Assembly: GCA_030272585.1 (NCBI GenBank)
Contig: BSYQ01000003.1
Location: forward strand, 186,001-250,000
DNA: 64,000 nt
Direction: 5' to 3'
From: Bryopsis sp. KO-2023
Lineage: Eukaryota; Chlorophyta; Ulvophyceae; Bryopsidales; Bryopsidaceae
Below the pieces are notes generated by a model, which was not told the DNA's origin, searched no databases, and saw only the letters and a program-made list of their open reading frames with translations. A program made the translations under genes and the position numbers. Shown piece after piece: positions 48,901 to 60,660 of the stretch (positions are counted from its first letter, which is position 1; each line of letters opens with the position of its first letter).

Positions 48901-49054
48901 CGAAGAGCAATTTCATTGCGATGGAATTATGAAATAATGTACAAAAATACTCACAATTCACAAATTTGTCATATTTTGAAACCACCAGGAGTCGGACCTG
49001 CAAGCCCCCCATCTGGGGATAATTTCCATATCAATTTATTTACATTAATTAAAT

Positions 49055-50011
49055 TTAATAAAAAAATAATAATAATAAAAATAAAATTGAAAAAAATAAA
49101 AATGGAATCCACAAAAAAAACTGGAAACTGGGTCCCAAAACTTGGATGGCCACTTTGCATGCGATGTAGGTGTTGACCATCTGGATTTGCTTCGAGATGT
49201 GGTTTTCGTCTTTTTTGGTGCCTCCGAAATGTCGGAGGTTGTACCATTGGACTAGGGCTCCATGGAAGTAAGCCTGGAAACCACGAAAAGCAAACAAGTC
49301 TCAAGAATTTCCAGGCATCCTTCCGGAAGGAAAAAAATGACTGCTTGACAAGCAGGAGAAAAAGGAACCCACTTGGACAAAACAGATATATATGTCTGTA
49401 TATATATGCCGTGGTGTTCATTGGTGATTTCATACCTGCATGAGAGGTCTGACCAGGCTGATTTGGACGGCTGCCCAAACAAGGAACACAGCAATTCGAA
49501 GCTTTTGCAAGGAATCATTCGATAGCTCGTAAATTTCCACCAGGGGGTCCAGCCAAAGAATGCAGCAGGCTACCACCAACAGCATTTGGCCTGTACCAGT
49601 GTTTTCGGCCCCAAACTGAAGGAAAGATGCTCCTTTAGCTGTTCGGGGGGAAAGAGCATCAGCTGATGGCACCTGCGAAATTGCCTTTCTTGATTTCTTC
49701 GGAATTTACATCGTAGCGATCGACTAAAATTCAAACTTGCCCCAGTGACCTTGCAGTTTTCTTGAGTTGGCATCGATGTGACCTTGAGAATTGTTTTTTC
49801 AACAGTGAACAAAATGAAGGTGATACAAAATAATAAAAGTCTTGGCTTTCAGTGGATTTTTTTTTTTTTTGGGGGGGGGGAGGGTGAGGAAGAACAATTT
49901 ACCTGATGACTCTGGTCACCGCAGTAAATAGCACAGCGCTCAACCCTCCAGAAAATATTGCAAGAATGAAGGCCAATACGATGGGGTCCAAATTTACGCT
50001 TGGTAAAGAAC
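49055..50011 (-). pseudogene. TMEM161-like gene fragment captured by the CACTA element
   Basis: Three exons with GT-AG borders remain: 49903-50011 (NLDPIVLAFILAIFSGGLSAV), 49436-49672 (YELSNDSLQKLRIAVFLVW, ISLVRPLMQ) and 49055-49273 (AYFHGALVQWYNL, HISKQIQMVNTYIACKVAIQ). Order and spacing match the C-terminal half of TMEM161A/B, where a RPHLQAYL motif and an EIQ..V.RV helix follow in the same way. The splice phase between the first two exons leads into a stop, so a frameshift is likely. The last exon runs into low-complexity T-rich DNA. N-terminal exons are missing or unrecognised. It lies entirely inside the transposon and is therefore read as a captured, decaying copy. Confidence 0.7.
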
Positions 50012-51604
50012 CTGTTCACACACCAAAACAAACAAAAAAATCAAAAACGACCCCCCAGAAAAAATCTATCCAGCAGCGAATTATCTCCCCCCCCCCAAAA
50101 AATACGTTATAAAAAAACAACAATAAACTGAAGGCCCGAAATCGCTTCTTAGAGTTTTGAAGCCTCAATGTAAAACATTTCAAATACAATAATTGTAACG
50201 ATTATAAAACACATAACAAAAATAATAACAAGAATTACACATGCTTACATAATGTCAAAGTTTCATCAAGAAAACCAACAGAGGTCCGCAATTTGCACAA
50301 ATATACGAGTGTATTACATACAGTCGTATATACAGTCGTGTTGGTCTTGTTTTCCCGGGAAAAAAACACTGCTTGGATTAACTAAAACTTCAGTTTCTGT
50401 ACCTGGGCTGCGTGCTCTTCTCTTGTTGCAATCTTGACTACGGCTGGTCCACAGCTCCTGGCGCTGTCGTAGCTGGGGGAAAGACCACATGGTTGCTTCA
50501 GATTTCAAGGATGAACATTTGAAGGAAATCATACACACACTGGTTGGACACAGCCATGTCAAAATTCTGTTTCTCTGGGCTTCATCCATGACTTACTTCA
50601 ACAAAACAAATGTTGATGCATGTATGGGGATTCCTGCCCCACCAGAAAAGTGACAAATATTGATTTCCAGTGACAAGTGGACAAGTTGCAAAAATCAACA
50701 GCCAGGCAGGGTCATTCCAAGGAGATTTCACTTGAAACACTTGAAAGATCTAAGCCCCTTTCAAATTTCTGCACAAGACCAATATGTGTTCACTGAGGTT
50801 GCTCACTTTATTCTTTGGAGTAGTTGCTCACCTGTCGAGCAGATCCAGCCGTTCAATATTGGCAGAAAAGCACAGCAACAAACGGATTCTAGGGACAAGG
50901 GAAAGTTGCAAGCATTTGTCAATGTAAGCACCTGTCAGAATAAAAACTCACTGCCAAAAACTCGAAAGAAACAAAAAAGATCTCGCCAGCCCCACTGACC
51001 TGCATCAGTTCGAACCTTCAATTGACATCACTTTGGAGGAGTGGAGTCCTTCCTGTAAGCCAGACCACAAGATTGATTTTGCATCATACATTGCATGTAC
51101 ACATATTTTCTCGGTAGTTTAAAATTTTCAAGTCTCCTCTTTTTTCCCCTTGAGGTCATAGGTATTGGGTAATGGTAAAGCTAAGGCGAGTACAGGAGTA
51201 CAGCAGTGAAGGGGGGTTTGAGCCCCCTGTAGATCCAGTCTCAGGTCACGACAACGTTCTGATAGAGCATGGCATACCGCCTATTCATAAGGGTTTTCGC
51301 GCTGCGCTGCACCTCCGGTTCTGTCGGAAACTGGACTCTTGAAAGACGGCTCCCACGTCACCGACTTCCGCGAAAAGCACGTTGGTCTTCAGAGAATCCA
51401 TGTTCCAGGCGGGCTGACCCAGCTCGCCTCCCCGCATTAACAAGAGCGCTTCGTTCATGGCGGTCTCAGAACTGGACGTATATCTGTATGCGTGCTGCGC
51501 ACAGCCTGCGCGTTCAACTCGGCCGCCGCACACCAAAAAGAAACGAATTTTTACAAGTGAAATGTTCAACAAGACATCGTAAATCCACAGCAAAACTCAC
51601 CCTT

Positions 51605-51995
51605 CTCTTCTGCATACACAGTTTCACATACACAGTTTTAAGAACGACAAAGAATACACGATGCTGCATACACGATTTTCTATCCGGATACACGGTTTCT
51701 GACGACCTTGCATACACACTTTCTTAAGATACACGGTTTTTTCAAGAGATACACGGTTTTTTCAAGAGATACACGGTTTTTCCCGAATATACACGGTTTC
51801 GAAGTGCACATACACGATTTTCTATGCGGATACACGGTTTCCGACGACCTTGCATACACACTTTCTTAAGATACACGGTTTTTTCAGGAGATACACGGTT
51901 TTTCCCGAATATACACGGTTTCGAAGTGCACATACACGATTTCGAAAGGATACACGATTTTGAAACCGTGTATATTGGCCGTTTTTTTACTAGTG
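51605..51995. repeat. Right subterminal repeat array of CACTA element
   Basis: Copies of TACACGGTTT and TACACGATTT, including a duplicated unit of about 115 bp (TCTATCCGGATACACGG near 51681 and TCTATGCGGATACACGG near 51822). Confidence 0.88.
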
Positions 51996-52062
51996 GCACC
52001 TGATCTCCCAAATCGAGTTGGCGATGTTTTCTGAAGGGAACTTGGAGCTGCGGATTTGAACG

Positions 52063-53351
52063 ATGGTGAGCGGTGTTCTCTGTGAAATCGTCAAAGTTTC
52101 AGAACATTTTGGCGTGCCAACCTACTCCCATTGCGACGACAGGTGCTGGTCAACAATTATGGAGAACACCACCAGAACTGGCTCAAAAGCTTCAACGACC
52201 CGGAATTGAGCGACGTTGTTTTCGAAGCCAAGGATGGCCAGATCTTCCACTGCGAAAAAATCGTGTTGGAGGTTGCCAGTCCTCACTTCAAAAATCTGTT
52301 TTCTTCTTCCGTAAAGAGTAGCAGACCGGATGAGCGCAAATTCGTGTCAGCGAGAGACGTGGATCCCGCTGCGTTGAAGTGGATTCTGCGAGCGTGCTAC
52401 ACAGCAGACGGTGATTTGGACGACGACAATGTGGTGAGCGTTATGCTGGCGGCGGGGAGGTACAAAATGGAGTGGGTCGAGAAAGCTTGCATGAAGTATT
52501 TGAAAGACATGAGCGGACCCGCGGCCACCTTCGAGTATTCTCATGACAATGAGAAATGGCAGGAGTGGAGAGTGCCGCGATCGGGATGGTATCACATCGT
52601 TGCCTTGGGGGCTAAAGCTGCCGATGCACCCAAAGAGAATGCCCAGCTCTACAGACCACAGGGTGGGATTGGTGTGGTGATAGGAGCCTCCTTCAAATTG
52701 GAGGCTGATGATGTTATTCAGATCTTGACAGGGGGCATGTCAAGGCCATACAACAAGAACCCCATGTTGTATACTGGCGGTGGTGGTGGGACCTTCGTTG
52801 CCCTTAAGAAGAAAAGCTTGTCCTTGCTCCTGGCTGCAGGTGGTGGTGGAAGTATAGACCAGCAATGCTACGGCTCGGATGGGAATCTGGGTGAGAGTGG
52901 AATTGGGTCGAGCCCAGGTTCTGTAGGTGGAAAGAATGGAGGCAATGGTGCTGATAGTGGTGCTAAAGGTATGCACAAAGGTGGTCTTGGTTGGAAGGCA
53001 GGTCCGGATGCGCTCGCCAAGCCAAGGGGAGCAGATTCTAGCGATAACGGGGGTTTTGGTGGTGGAGGCTACTCTGGAGGAAGTGGTGTTTTCCAATGTG
53101 GGGCAGGTGGGGGTGGCAGCTATGTTGCACCTGATGCTGAAAACAGTTGGAAAAAAGTGGACAGTTTTGGTCATGGGAAGGTGTTCATTTGGGGTGGGAA
53201 GGAGGTGCCAACGGAAGAAATGTTTTTTCTGCAGCAAGTTGGGGAGACTGGTGAAATCAAGACAAGCACCAAGAATTCCAAACTGGGATATCGAGGCAGA
53301 GTTAGGCATTGTTGTTGCTTCATGAAAGCATTATTTGCCTGGAAATTTTGA
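52063..53351 (+). CDS. BTB plus ALK/LTK-type glycine-rich domain protein, copy 2
   Basis: The start codon forms an exon of its own (52063-52065), followed by a 77-nt intron and one exon, 52143-53351, about 403 residues. The BTB domain spans about 10-115 (LSDVVFEAKDGQIFHCEKIVL, WILRACYTADGDL, MLAAGRYKMEWVEKACMKYL). The glycine-rich domain spans about 130-375: WRVPRSGWYHIVALGAKA, ADDVIQILTGGMS, YTGGGGGTFVALKKK, SLLLAAGGGG, GGFGGGGYSGGSG, AGGGGSYVAP and GHGKVFIWGG. The C-terminus after GETGEIK differs from copies 1 and 3 and contains HCCC; it may come from a shift of frame near the end. No signal peptide or kinase domain is present, unlike ALK/LTK. This is the best-preserved complete copy. Confidence 0.85.
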
Positions 53352-54375
53352 AATCATTTGTTACATTGTTTTTGTGTAGGGGCATTGATTTATTTTTTTT
53401 TGAGCGGGGGGTGTCCAAATTTGAAATGAACTCATGTATGAGAAGGTAAGGCATATATATAAATATGCCTGTGATTGCCTTCGTTGTTTTTTTGTTTGTT
53501 CTTCATTGTTGAGGGGGTCGGCTGGGCCAAAAGTTTTTAGGGCCAATGTAAATTTTAAAAATTATGTTGGTTGATTTTTGTTGATTTGGTCCACGGCACC
53601 CTACCTACATAATAGAGAATGGAATTCTTTGGAATTGTTTGTTTTTTTTTGGGGGGGGGTCTCTCAGGCACCCCCCTTGATCTTCGGAGAGTGGGGTTGA
53701 ATGCAGTAGAAATCAAAGAGGAAAAAATATTCAGAGAGAAAAGCAAGTGATCTAATTTCTGATGAATTTGTCTTGAAGTCATGGCATTGCTTCAAATGAC
53801 AGGAATATGCATGCAGCCAGCTGGGTGGTTATAACCATAATTATGCGACCTGCGTCTGGATGAGTTCAGTCTCCAGGTTTGTTTAAGGATATGGATTGTG
53901 TTTGCTCGGTGGTTCGATTCGGACACAAAAATAGAACCTGAATGAAGTGGTTTTTAACCACCCTTCCCAGAAGAATGTCTTTGAGCATCATGAATACCCC
54001 CATGGAAACAATAAATTTACTCATAACATTAATGAGATCCACACGGACCAATCCCATTCACCAACAATCAAATTCTGAAGGTGGCATTCCTTTTCCTACT
54101 GACAAATCCAATCGTCAACCAACGCAGCTGTCCAAAAACTAGAAATGGACAAGACGACAGATAAATAAAACAACAAGAATACTTCAATACTTAACACCTA
54201 CACCCATGAACCCCCCCTTTTCCAAATTTCAATTTGGATTCTCGTAATGCACCTTGTTTTCCAAGGTTGAAAATCAAATAATTGCATCCAGCTGAAATCT
54301 AATAAAATATCTTGTCACTCCAACCCTCTGGTTGGAGTGGCAGGTGAAATCAAATTCTGACTCGGAACCATCAGC
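53352..54375. other. Convergent 3' intergenic region
   Basis: Between BTB-Gly copy 2 (+) and transporter copy C (-). No gene seen. Confidence 0.55.
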
Positions 54376-57361
54376 CTACTCATTTGAAATGGGCAGATGT
54401 GTAGGCAAGAGTGGCTCCCTTGTATCACCATCCTCTTTTTCATCAGGTATGGCGTCCGCAGATTCAAGGCTTGCCTAATTGAGCCAAAAAAAGGATCAGT
54501 AAAATACTCTCCCGGAAGGGCATTCCCCAGCTCTAACTTCTAGAAATGCTGAAATTCGAAATTTCTACATGTGCAGCACCTGGGTATCTATTGAAAAAAG
54601 TGCAATTTTAAACTATGAAGAAAATCCTACCCATCATTAGCTGATTAAATGGACAAACAAAGGGGTGGGGTGTGATTTTTCTTCTTAAATCGTCTTAGAA
54701 AAAACAGAAAAAGCGTCACCAGTACCTGTTTCGTCTCCCTGGCTTGCACGGTGATGACCAGGAAGAGTCCACTGAGAATGGTGAACATGCAAAGAAGCAA
54801 CCAGGCGTTGAACTTTTCATTAAGAAACAGGGCTGCCAGCGTCACTGTCATCACTGGCTGGAGGGAAATGTAGAGTGACGGCAAGAATGCGGCGCAATGC
54901 TTGATCTATCACAACACAAATAAACAAAACTGTTGCTCCGCCACAAAGAAAAGACAAACAGTGGATGTCCTCTTGCTCCTTCCTCGACTGCTGAACCTCT
55001 GCCGTCTTTTCTGGGCCAATTTCCAAAGTAAAGAATAATTTGGCTGAGATATGACAGTGAGCAACATAAATTCTGTCGGATAACTCCTTCAAAGTGCTAA
55101 CAATAAAATTTCATTCTATTCGATTCGTTCGACTAACTTTCCAATCTCTGTATCTCAAATGACTTTCACAGCAAATCAAATTGCGAGGGTATTCAGCTGC
55201 TTCCATGACACACTCAGGGAGCATCCTTTTCAACCATTTGTCTAACACACTCAAGAAATGGGAGAATCAATAGAGTAGAGCTTGTTGTTTCCCAGATGCC
55301 CACATCTAGTCTGGTTGAACCCGAGCAAATGTAATTCCGTCTAGTATATAGATCTTTCTCCCTAAGGACGTACCAGCCATGACATCATCACATGCGCTCC
55401 GGAGGACACCACGATTCCACAGTACATCTCCACAGGCCACACCCAATTAGGAATTTCACCCCATTGAACACTGGAAACCTGGACTGCTCCAAGAGACAAT
55501 ATGAAGACGAATCCCCAAACTGACGCTCTGAAATAAGCGTACAGTGGGATCGGTTTCCTCTTCAAGAACTTGCTCATCAATATCTGGCAGATGTCAAAAA
55601 CAAGATATCGCTTCAGCAGGAATTTCTTAACTTAATGGCGATGTAGCAATATCCAATCACTGAGCCAATACAAAATTAGCACCAGCAGAACTGAGTACAT
55701 ACTCGCATCATAAAAAGAACAAATCCTCTGAAAACCCAAACCAAAACGGCTAGACATGTGCATATTCCGAATACGCTGTTGAATCACTTGTTCACGTTGT
55801 CAAATCCCACGGCACAACTCCAACATTAACCCCTTATTCAATAAAAAGGTAAATGTCGGGACAACAGGGGAAAAGGACAAACTCAGGTAGGACCAAGAGA
55901 TATCTGTCCTGCTGGCAGATTGCTTTGGCAGGAAAAGCACTACAGTGAATTTCTTTATAAAACGGGGGTTCTCTCCAAAGTAGTCATTCTCGATTCCAAG
56001 TTCGAATTCATAAGCCGGAGGTTTTTACTAAGGCGTAATTCTGACAATGTGGATTCTATGCATCAAAAATGGACATTGCATGAGCGAATAGATTGGAAAT
56101 TTTACTCACGAAATATGTGGAAGACGCGATAGCTTGAAGGAACATCAGAGCCACCCCCCAGAACGCACTGTTGCTGTGGAAATCCTTCTCTGTGACCCAG
56201 GCAATTGCAACAGATCCAGCAACAGTTAACGTGACTCCAATGACCTTGAACAAAGAGAAAGTACAAACCTCAGTACATCAAAAACCTTGAACAACAGAAT
56301 CGAAGGGGTTAGGTCCAGAAAATGGATCTTGGTGAATGGATTTGTTTGACAGAGAAACTACTGCTCGGAAGCATACCAAATGTCTCTGTGGTTTTTTTAT
56401 TCCTTTCTCAGTTTCTGGAGTGAGCCTTTGCTTTGTTGAAAAAGACATACCTTCAATACGCCAATTCTCTCCAGCCCCAATATGGCCGACATCACCACCG
56501 TGAGAACTGTGGCGAGAGGAATCATCATGGACAAAATCCCAGCACCAATCAGTGTATTCGCAACAAAAACCACTGATTGTCCAATTCCAATTCCAAACAG
56601 TCCGATGACCATCAATTGGCCATTATCTGCCCACGTCAGCTCCACCCTTTTTTCCTGAAAGAAAACATACACCACACAGCATGTCAATTCATGTCAACAG
56701 ATAGTTCAAATAGGGCTTCGATTTGCTCCAATCCCGTGGGCCAAGATACAAATGTTAATATACAAAGATACACACTCCTTCAACTTCTATTGGAACAAAA
56801 CCACACATGCATAGGATGGCTTCTAAAGCAACAATGGCTGCTTGGTAAGCAACCGACGAGTGCCCATCACCACCATTTGCATAGAGCAAAAATTCAATTC
56901 ATCCAATCCACCAAAAAATGGAAATGGAGCTTCACTGAGGAGGTCCGTACCATTCTGGAGATGAGGTACATGAAGGGTAGCCCCATCAAAACTCGAATCG
57001 TAGCAAAAACATAAGGGGGCAGATAGTGCAGGGCCGGCTTCGATAAAACTGGAAATGCCATGGAGCAAACAATGTCACTCAGTATTGACACATTAGCCCA
57101 ACTAAATCCACTCCCCACTGATTTCCATCAGGGCCTCCTGGGTTAGAAAAACTCCAGAAGCACAGTCTGCAGCAAGTCTGAGTGAACAGCAGCCCATGGC
57201 TTAAAGCAATTTAAACTGATGGACCCACAAGTTAATATGCTGTGGTGGTTCAGCCTCGTACCGTGCATCCCAGAATACGTCCATGACGCCAAGACGAACG
57301 ACAAATGAAGGAGAAGGGGTGGAGGCTGGCTGTATAGTTTTTGAAACCAGTTTGCCTTCAT
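54376..57361 (-). CDS. WAT1/EamA-family membrane transporter, copy C
   Basis: Seven exons, 57262-57361, 56951-57048, 56451-56654, 56110-56244, 55374-55583, 54726-54905 and 54376-54474, give 341 residues. The ATG at 57361 (MKANWFQKL) aligns with copy B; an upstream in-frame ATG at 57427 would add 22 residues. Helices include SFVLASWTYSGMH, PPYVFATIRVLMGLPFMYL, GIGQSVVFVANTL, VTLTVAGSVAIAWVTEKDF and SLQPVMTVTLAALFLNE. Exon sizes and phases equal those of copies A and B. The acidic tail ends in REPLLPTHLPISNE. Copy C and copy A share more tail residues with each other than with B. Substrate unknown. Confidence 0.88.
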
Positions 57362-57825
57362 CTTAGCGTATTGATGCGTTCTTAGGGAGTCCGGCCCGAC
57401 TTCTTTTATACGCTCGACGGGCAACACTCAGATCATCCCCGAACTGGCCGAATTGCACAGGACCAGCCAAAATCATATCATTTTCTCGATAGCTGTACAA
57501 ATCAGGTAATCAGCCCTTAAATAGTCAGTCTCATAAACCTTAATACTTCACGTGATTGATATGACTGTGGAGAAACTGTCAGATTTGGTTGTGAGGTGTA
57601 CAGCCAGTGACGGTTAAGCTGACTTGGAGGGACTGGCTGTGACGCCACTCATTACATTTCGCACTAGTTTTCTCGCACACATATCCCTACTCTACAACAG
57701 GCACAAGATGCTTCTGTTCATGCAAAGAGAGCCTTGGACGAAATTTGTCAGCTTGAATCGCGATTTCTTTTCCATGGCTACCAAGCTGTAAGCTCGCTAG
57801 CTAGCCTATAGGTGGATGTGCTGTT
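57362..57825. other. Intergenic, promoter side of transporter copy C
   Basis: No gene seen. It ends at the truncated 5' edge of BTB-Gly copy 3. Confidence 0.5.
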
Positions 57826-58182
57826 GGCTGTACTACGGATGGCGATTTGAATGACGACAACGTTGTGAGCGTTATGCTGGCCGCGAAATTGTTCGAAATA
57901 GATTTGGTGGAAAAGGCTTGCACGAAGTACCTTAAATTTAGGATAAAGGAAAGCCAGTAGCCACCTTTGAGTACTCTCATGATAATCAGAAATGGCAGGA
58001 GTGGAAGGTCCCCGAATCCAGTTGGTATCACATCGTTGTCATGGGGGCTAAAGCTTCAGAATTGAGCAAGCCCAGCCCCCAGCTCACAAAAATGGGCATT
58101 TTGGACTTCAAGCGCAAGGGTGGGGAAGGTGCAATCCTGGGGGGATGTCGAGGCCATGGCAAAGTACCAAGTATCCCAACCA
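57826..58182 (+). pseudogene. BTB-Gly copy 3, left part (truncated)
   Basis: Begins abruptly inside the BTB domain at TDGDLNDDNVVSVMLAAKLFE, so the start codon and first about 95 residues are absent. A two-base insertion after KYLK shifts the frame; the continuing sequence still reads KPVATFEYSHDN, WQEWKVPESSWYHIV-like and GGMSRPWQSTKYPNH across further shifts, and the GSFxLxAxD segment is deleted. The copy stops exactly where the inverted-repeat element begins. The matching 3' end is found on the far side of that element. Confidence 0.82.
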
Positions 58183-58535
58183 TCACAAGGCGGAAGGGGG
58201 GTACCGCCGACGCCGTCGCCGACGCGTCGCCGACGCTCTTTCGCCGACGTTTTCGTCTTGCGAACGACGTTTCGTCGGCGACGCTGTGTCGCCGACAGCG
58301 TCGCCGACGGCGTCGCCGACGGATTCAGGGGCGTCGCCGACGCCGTCGCCGACACAGCGTCGCCGACGAAACGTCGTTCGCAAGACGAAAATGTCGGCGA
58401 CGCTGGTGTCGCCGACGCTGTCTGGAAAGTGTGACCGACGCGTCGCCGACGTCAAAACGACGGTGTGTCGGCGATAATGACGTCGGTGACGGTGTCGGCG
58501 ACACCGTCGACGACGGTGTCGGTGGGTGCCACTGA
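58183..58535. repeat. Left inverted end and CGTCGCCGACG array
   Basis: Around 20 overlapping GTCGCCGACG or GTCGGCGACG cores in 350 bp, strongly GC-rich in an AT-rich setting. The core is almost its own reverse complement, so the strand can fold into many hairpins. It also contains internal inverted copies (CGACGAAACGTCGTTCG and its partner). Confidence 0.85.
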
Positions 58536-59410
58536 ACCCTGTTTTTCTGGATGTGGAATTGATGAATTGGGGGGAATAGATTCATGATTCGATTGATGAT
58601 TCCTGACCCTCTCAGAGTCACTTCTTGAATTTCTTTTTTTGTTTTTTTGTTAATTCAATATATGTACCTTTTTTTCCTCAAAGGCACTCGATCTTGCCCC
58701 CAACTGTAAACAACAAATAGACTGGCCATGCGACCTCTTTTTTTTTTTTTTTAAGTTCTTGCAACAACTTCAGAATGTTAAAAAAAAAGAAAACAACCCC
58801 ATGTGTCAGTTTCATTATATTGTTACTATAGTAACACAAAGAAGAAAAAATCCCTCGAAAAAACTATGCCAAATGCTGGTATTTGTGTCTTGAACAAAGT
58901 GGTTGATCAATACAGACAGACAGGAAAGAAATCAATTCTCCCCTCCTATCCATCACAAAAAAAGAAAATGAAAAAAGCGCAATTATTACGAAACAAAAAC
59001 CCCTCGGTATTTCATAAACTCCCCAAAACACTATCCCAACCCAAACTCTTTGGGTTTTGGAAGAGAACGGGGGTGAAAAAAAACCCCGCCAACTAAAAAA
59101 AGAAACGCCCTGTCACGGGCAGCTTGACTATGCTCCAGAAACCCAATACAACATCAGTGGTAAGATATTTTTGGTTATTTGTCAAGACCCAGAGCTCCTC
59201 CCTGTCCTGAGGACCTTTGCATGTTTTGGTGGAGGTACTCCAGGTCGATTTCGTTCCTATCCAAGGTCATCCCGTTAAAAGTGACTGTTTCCCCAGCCTC
59301 CATCGCCTGGCCCAAAATGTAATCACCCACTCGATAAGCGTGGTAACCACGCCGTGGTTATCCAGCAAAAAAACGAGGACGTGCGATAATGTTGTGGAGA
59401 GCTGAAACAG

Positions 59411-60197
59411 ACAAAATCCAGCCGCCCTTGCACCCCGATGCATGGAATGTCACGAATCCTAAATCCACAGAAACACACCATGAAATGAGGAGAAAAAAAG
59501 CACAGAAATTAGAGCTATGGTCTAATGACTGTCTCTATTGAAAAATAATAAAAAAACTACGCCAAGAAAGACATTTTTGTGGTTTTTACTTACTGCTCTC
59601 TCCACGGTGTCTAAATCAGGCGATGTCAGCCGCTTGTAATAGGAAGCAAGTGGATCCTCCTTCTCTGAGTCGGAAAGAATGGATACAAATTAAGCCCAGC
59701 CTGTCCGTGTCAAAAGCAATTATTTGGACATCATGCAGATGCAAACAAAAGTAAACTAAAACAGTCATGAGCAAGGCGATATAGTATTCGGGTGTGGCTG
59801 AGGTTTTAAATCCTGGTCGGTCCATGTCAAGTTTTGATTCTTTCAAAAACACCTGCCTCTTGTCTGTGAACAAAAGAACAGAAGCCACCTGGACACATTA
59901 CTTAGGGCAGATTTAAAAATGTTTGTCACCTCAGGAAAAAGGCTTCCAGCACCCCCTCTGTACATCCAATCGATTTCCTCCGTTCGCATCGTGCATATTC
60001 CCCTCAAAACCATCCCTGAAACCCTAAAAACCAACATAACATTTTACCAACATCAATCACCACCCCTTGCATTTTCTTTTTTTTTAATTCGATGTTTTCT
60101 GTTGGGTCAAGAACCTTTGCAAAACTGTGAATAATTCCATACCAACAGTCCTGCCTTCTTTCACCTGTTTGGATGTGCGATTGCATAGGCCAGTTTT
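59411..60197 (-). pseudogene. Proline iminopeptidase gene fragment
   Basis: Exon remnants keep the order of a family S33 proline iminopeptidase: KLAYAIAHPNR (from about 60165), GMVLRGICTMRTEEIDWMYRGG... ending SLFPE (59930-60015, GT-AG borders intact), PLASYYKRLTSPDLDTVERA (about 59597-59665) and IRDIPCIGVQGRLDFVC (about 59411-59458). The upstream GGSWG nucleophile region and the ARAW segment are missing, and the frame breaks after DFVC. The first remnant starts at a break rather than an acceptor. It is thus a captured partial copy, not a working enzyme. Confidence 0.72.
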
Positions 60198-60320
60198 GTT
60201 TTTTTCAAGTTCTCACCTTCATACTCTGACAGAGCGCATTCAACTACGTCTTTCTTGGAGATACACGCAGAATTACTTCTGTGATTTGCGATATTTCTTG
60301 AAGGTTTTTTTGGGGGGACT

Positions 60321-60660
60321 TTAGACAGTCTTGACTTTCTTTTTTGCTTCCTCCTTGCTGTCCAAAAGACCATGGTCATCAAGCACCTGCAAAATGCAAA
60401 ACCAAATCAACCCCTTTTCGACAGAAAACACACATACACAAATAAAAGATAAAAAAAAATCAGAACCTTCATCCTCCTAGACACAGAAGAATATACAAAA
60501 ATAAAATAACCTTCTTCAAGAAAAACCGGAAGGTCCTGCTTACCCCGACAGCTTTTTCGACCTTGGAGGCAAGCACTCCGGCATTTTCAATGAGCAGGAG
60601 GATCTCTGCATTGTCCATGTCCAGAAGCATTCCAGTGACCTTGGTAGCACGGTCAGGCAA
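60321..60660 (-). pseudogene. Poly(A)-binding protein C-terminal (MLLE/PABC) fragment
   Basis: Two exons: 60544-60660 reads LPDRATKVTGMLLDMDNAEILLLIEN and LASKVEKAVG; 60321-60386 continues VLDDHGLLDSKEEAKKKVKTV and a stop. GMLLxMDNxEILxLIE is the MLLE peptide-binding motif, and the splice falls where PABP continues with AVxVL. The upstream side ends at a sharp junction at 60660/60661 with SLC35F5-like sequence, and the frame is closed by TAA just beyond that junction, so no complete PABP can be made here. Confidence 0.72.

Larger units (their letters stand above)
48451..51995. mobile_element. Non-autonomous CACTA (En/Spm) transposon carrying a TMEM161 gene fragment
   Basis: The 3,545-bp element starts CACTAGTAAAAAAACGGCC and ends with the reverse complement, GGCCGTTTTTTTACTAGTG. 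A 3-bp direct repeat, GCA, lies on both sides (48448-48450 and 51996-51998). Terminal CACTA...TAGTG plus a 3-bp target duplication defines the CACTA superfamily. Both subterminal regions are packed with copies of a TACACGGTTT unit in both directions, as expected for binding sites of a CACTA transposase. No transposase frame is present. The interior instead holds a minus-strand TMEM161-like gene fragment (49055-50011) and unassigned DNA. It lies between the first two BTB-Gly genes. Confidence 0.88.

Noticed and set aside
48436-49012. Long minus-strand frames over the TACACGGTTT array
   Set aside because: They are produced by the repeat unit itself (recurring KPCMLPW/HTQKPCFLS-like words) and have no domain character.
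52131-52142. In-frame MRRQ start for BTB-Gly copy 2
   Set aside because: It would read through the intron's acceptor; copies 1 and 4 share the ATG|GT donor and the CAG acceptor instead.
58041-58535. Arg-rich frames of 90-160 codons in several frames on both strands
   Set aside because: Low-complexity translations of the CGTCGCCGACG array; all frames are open because the repeat lacks stop codons.
59411-60660. A functional peptidase-PABP fusion gene
   Set aside because: The pieces lack catalytic and RNA-binding parts, contain frame breaks and stop codons, and sit inside an inverted-repeat element.
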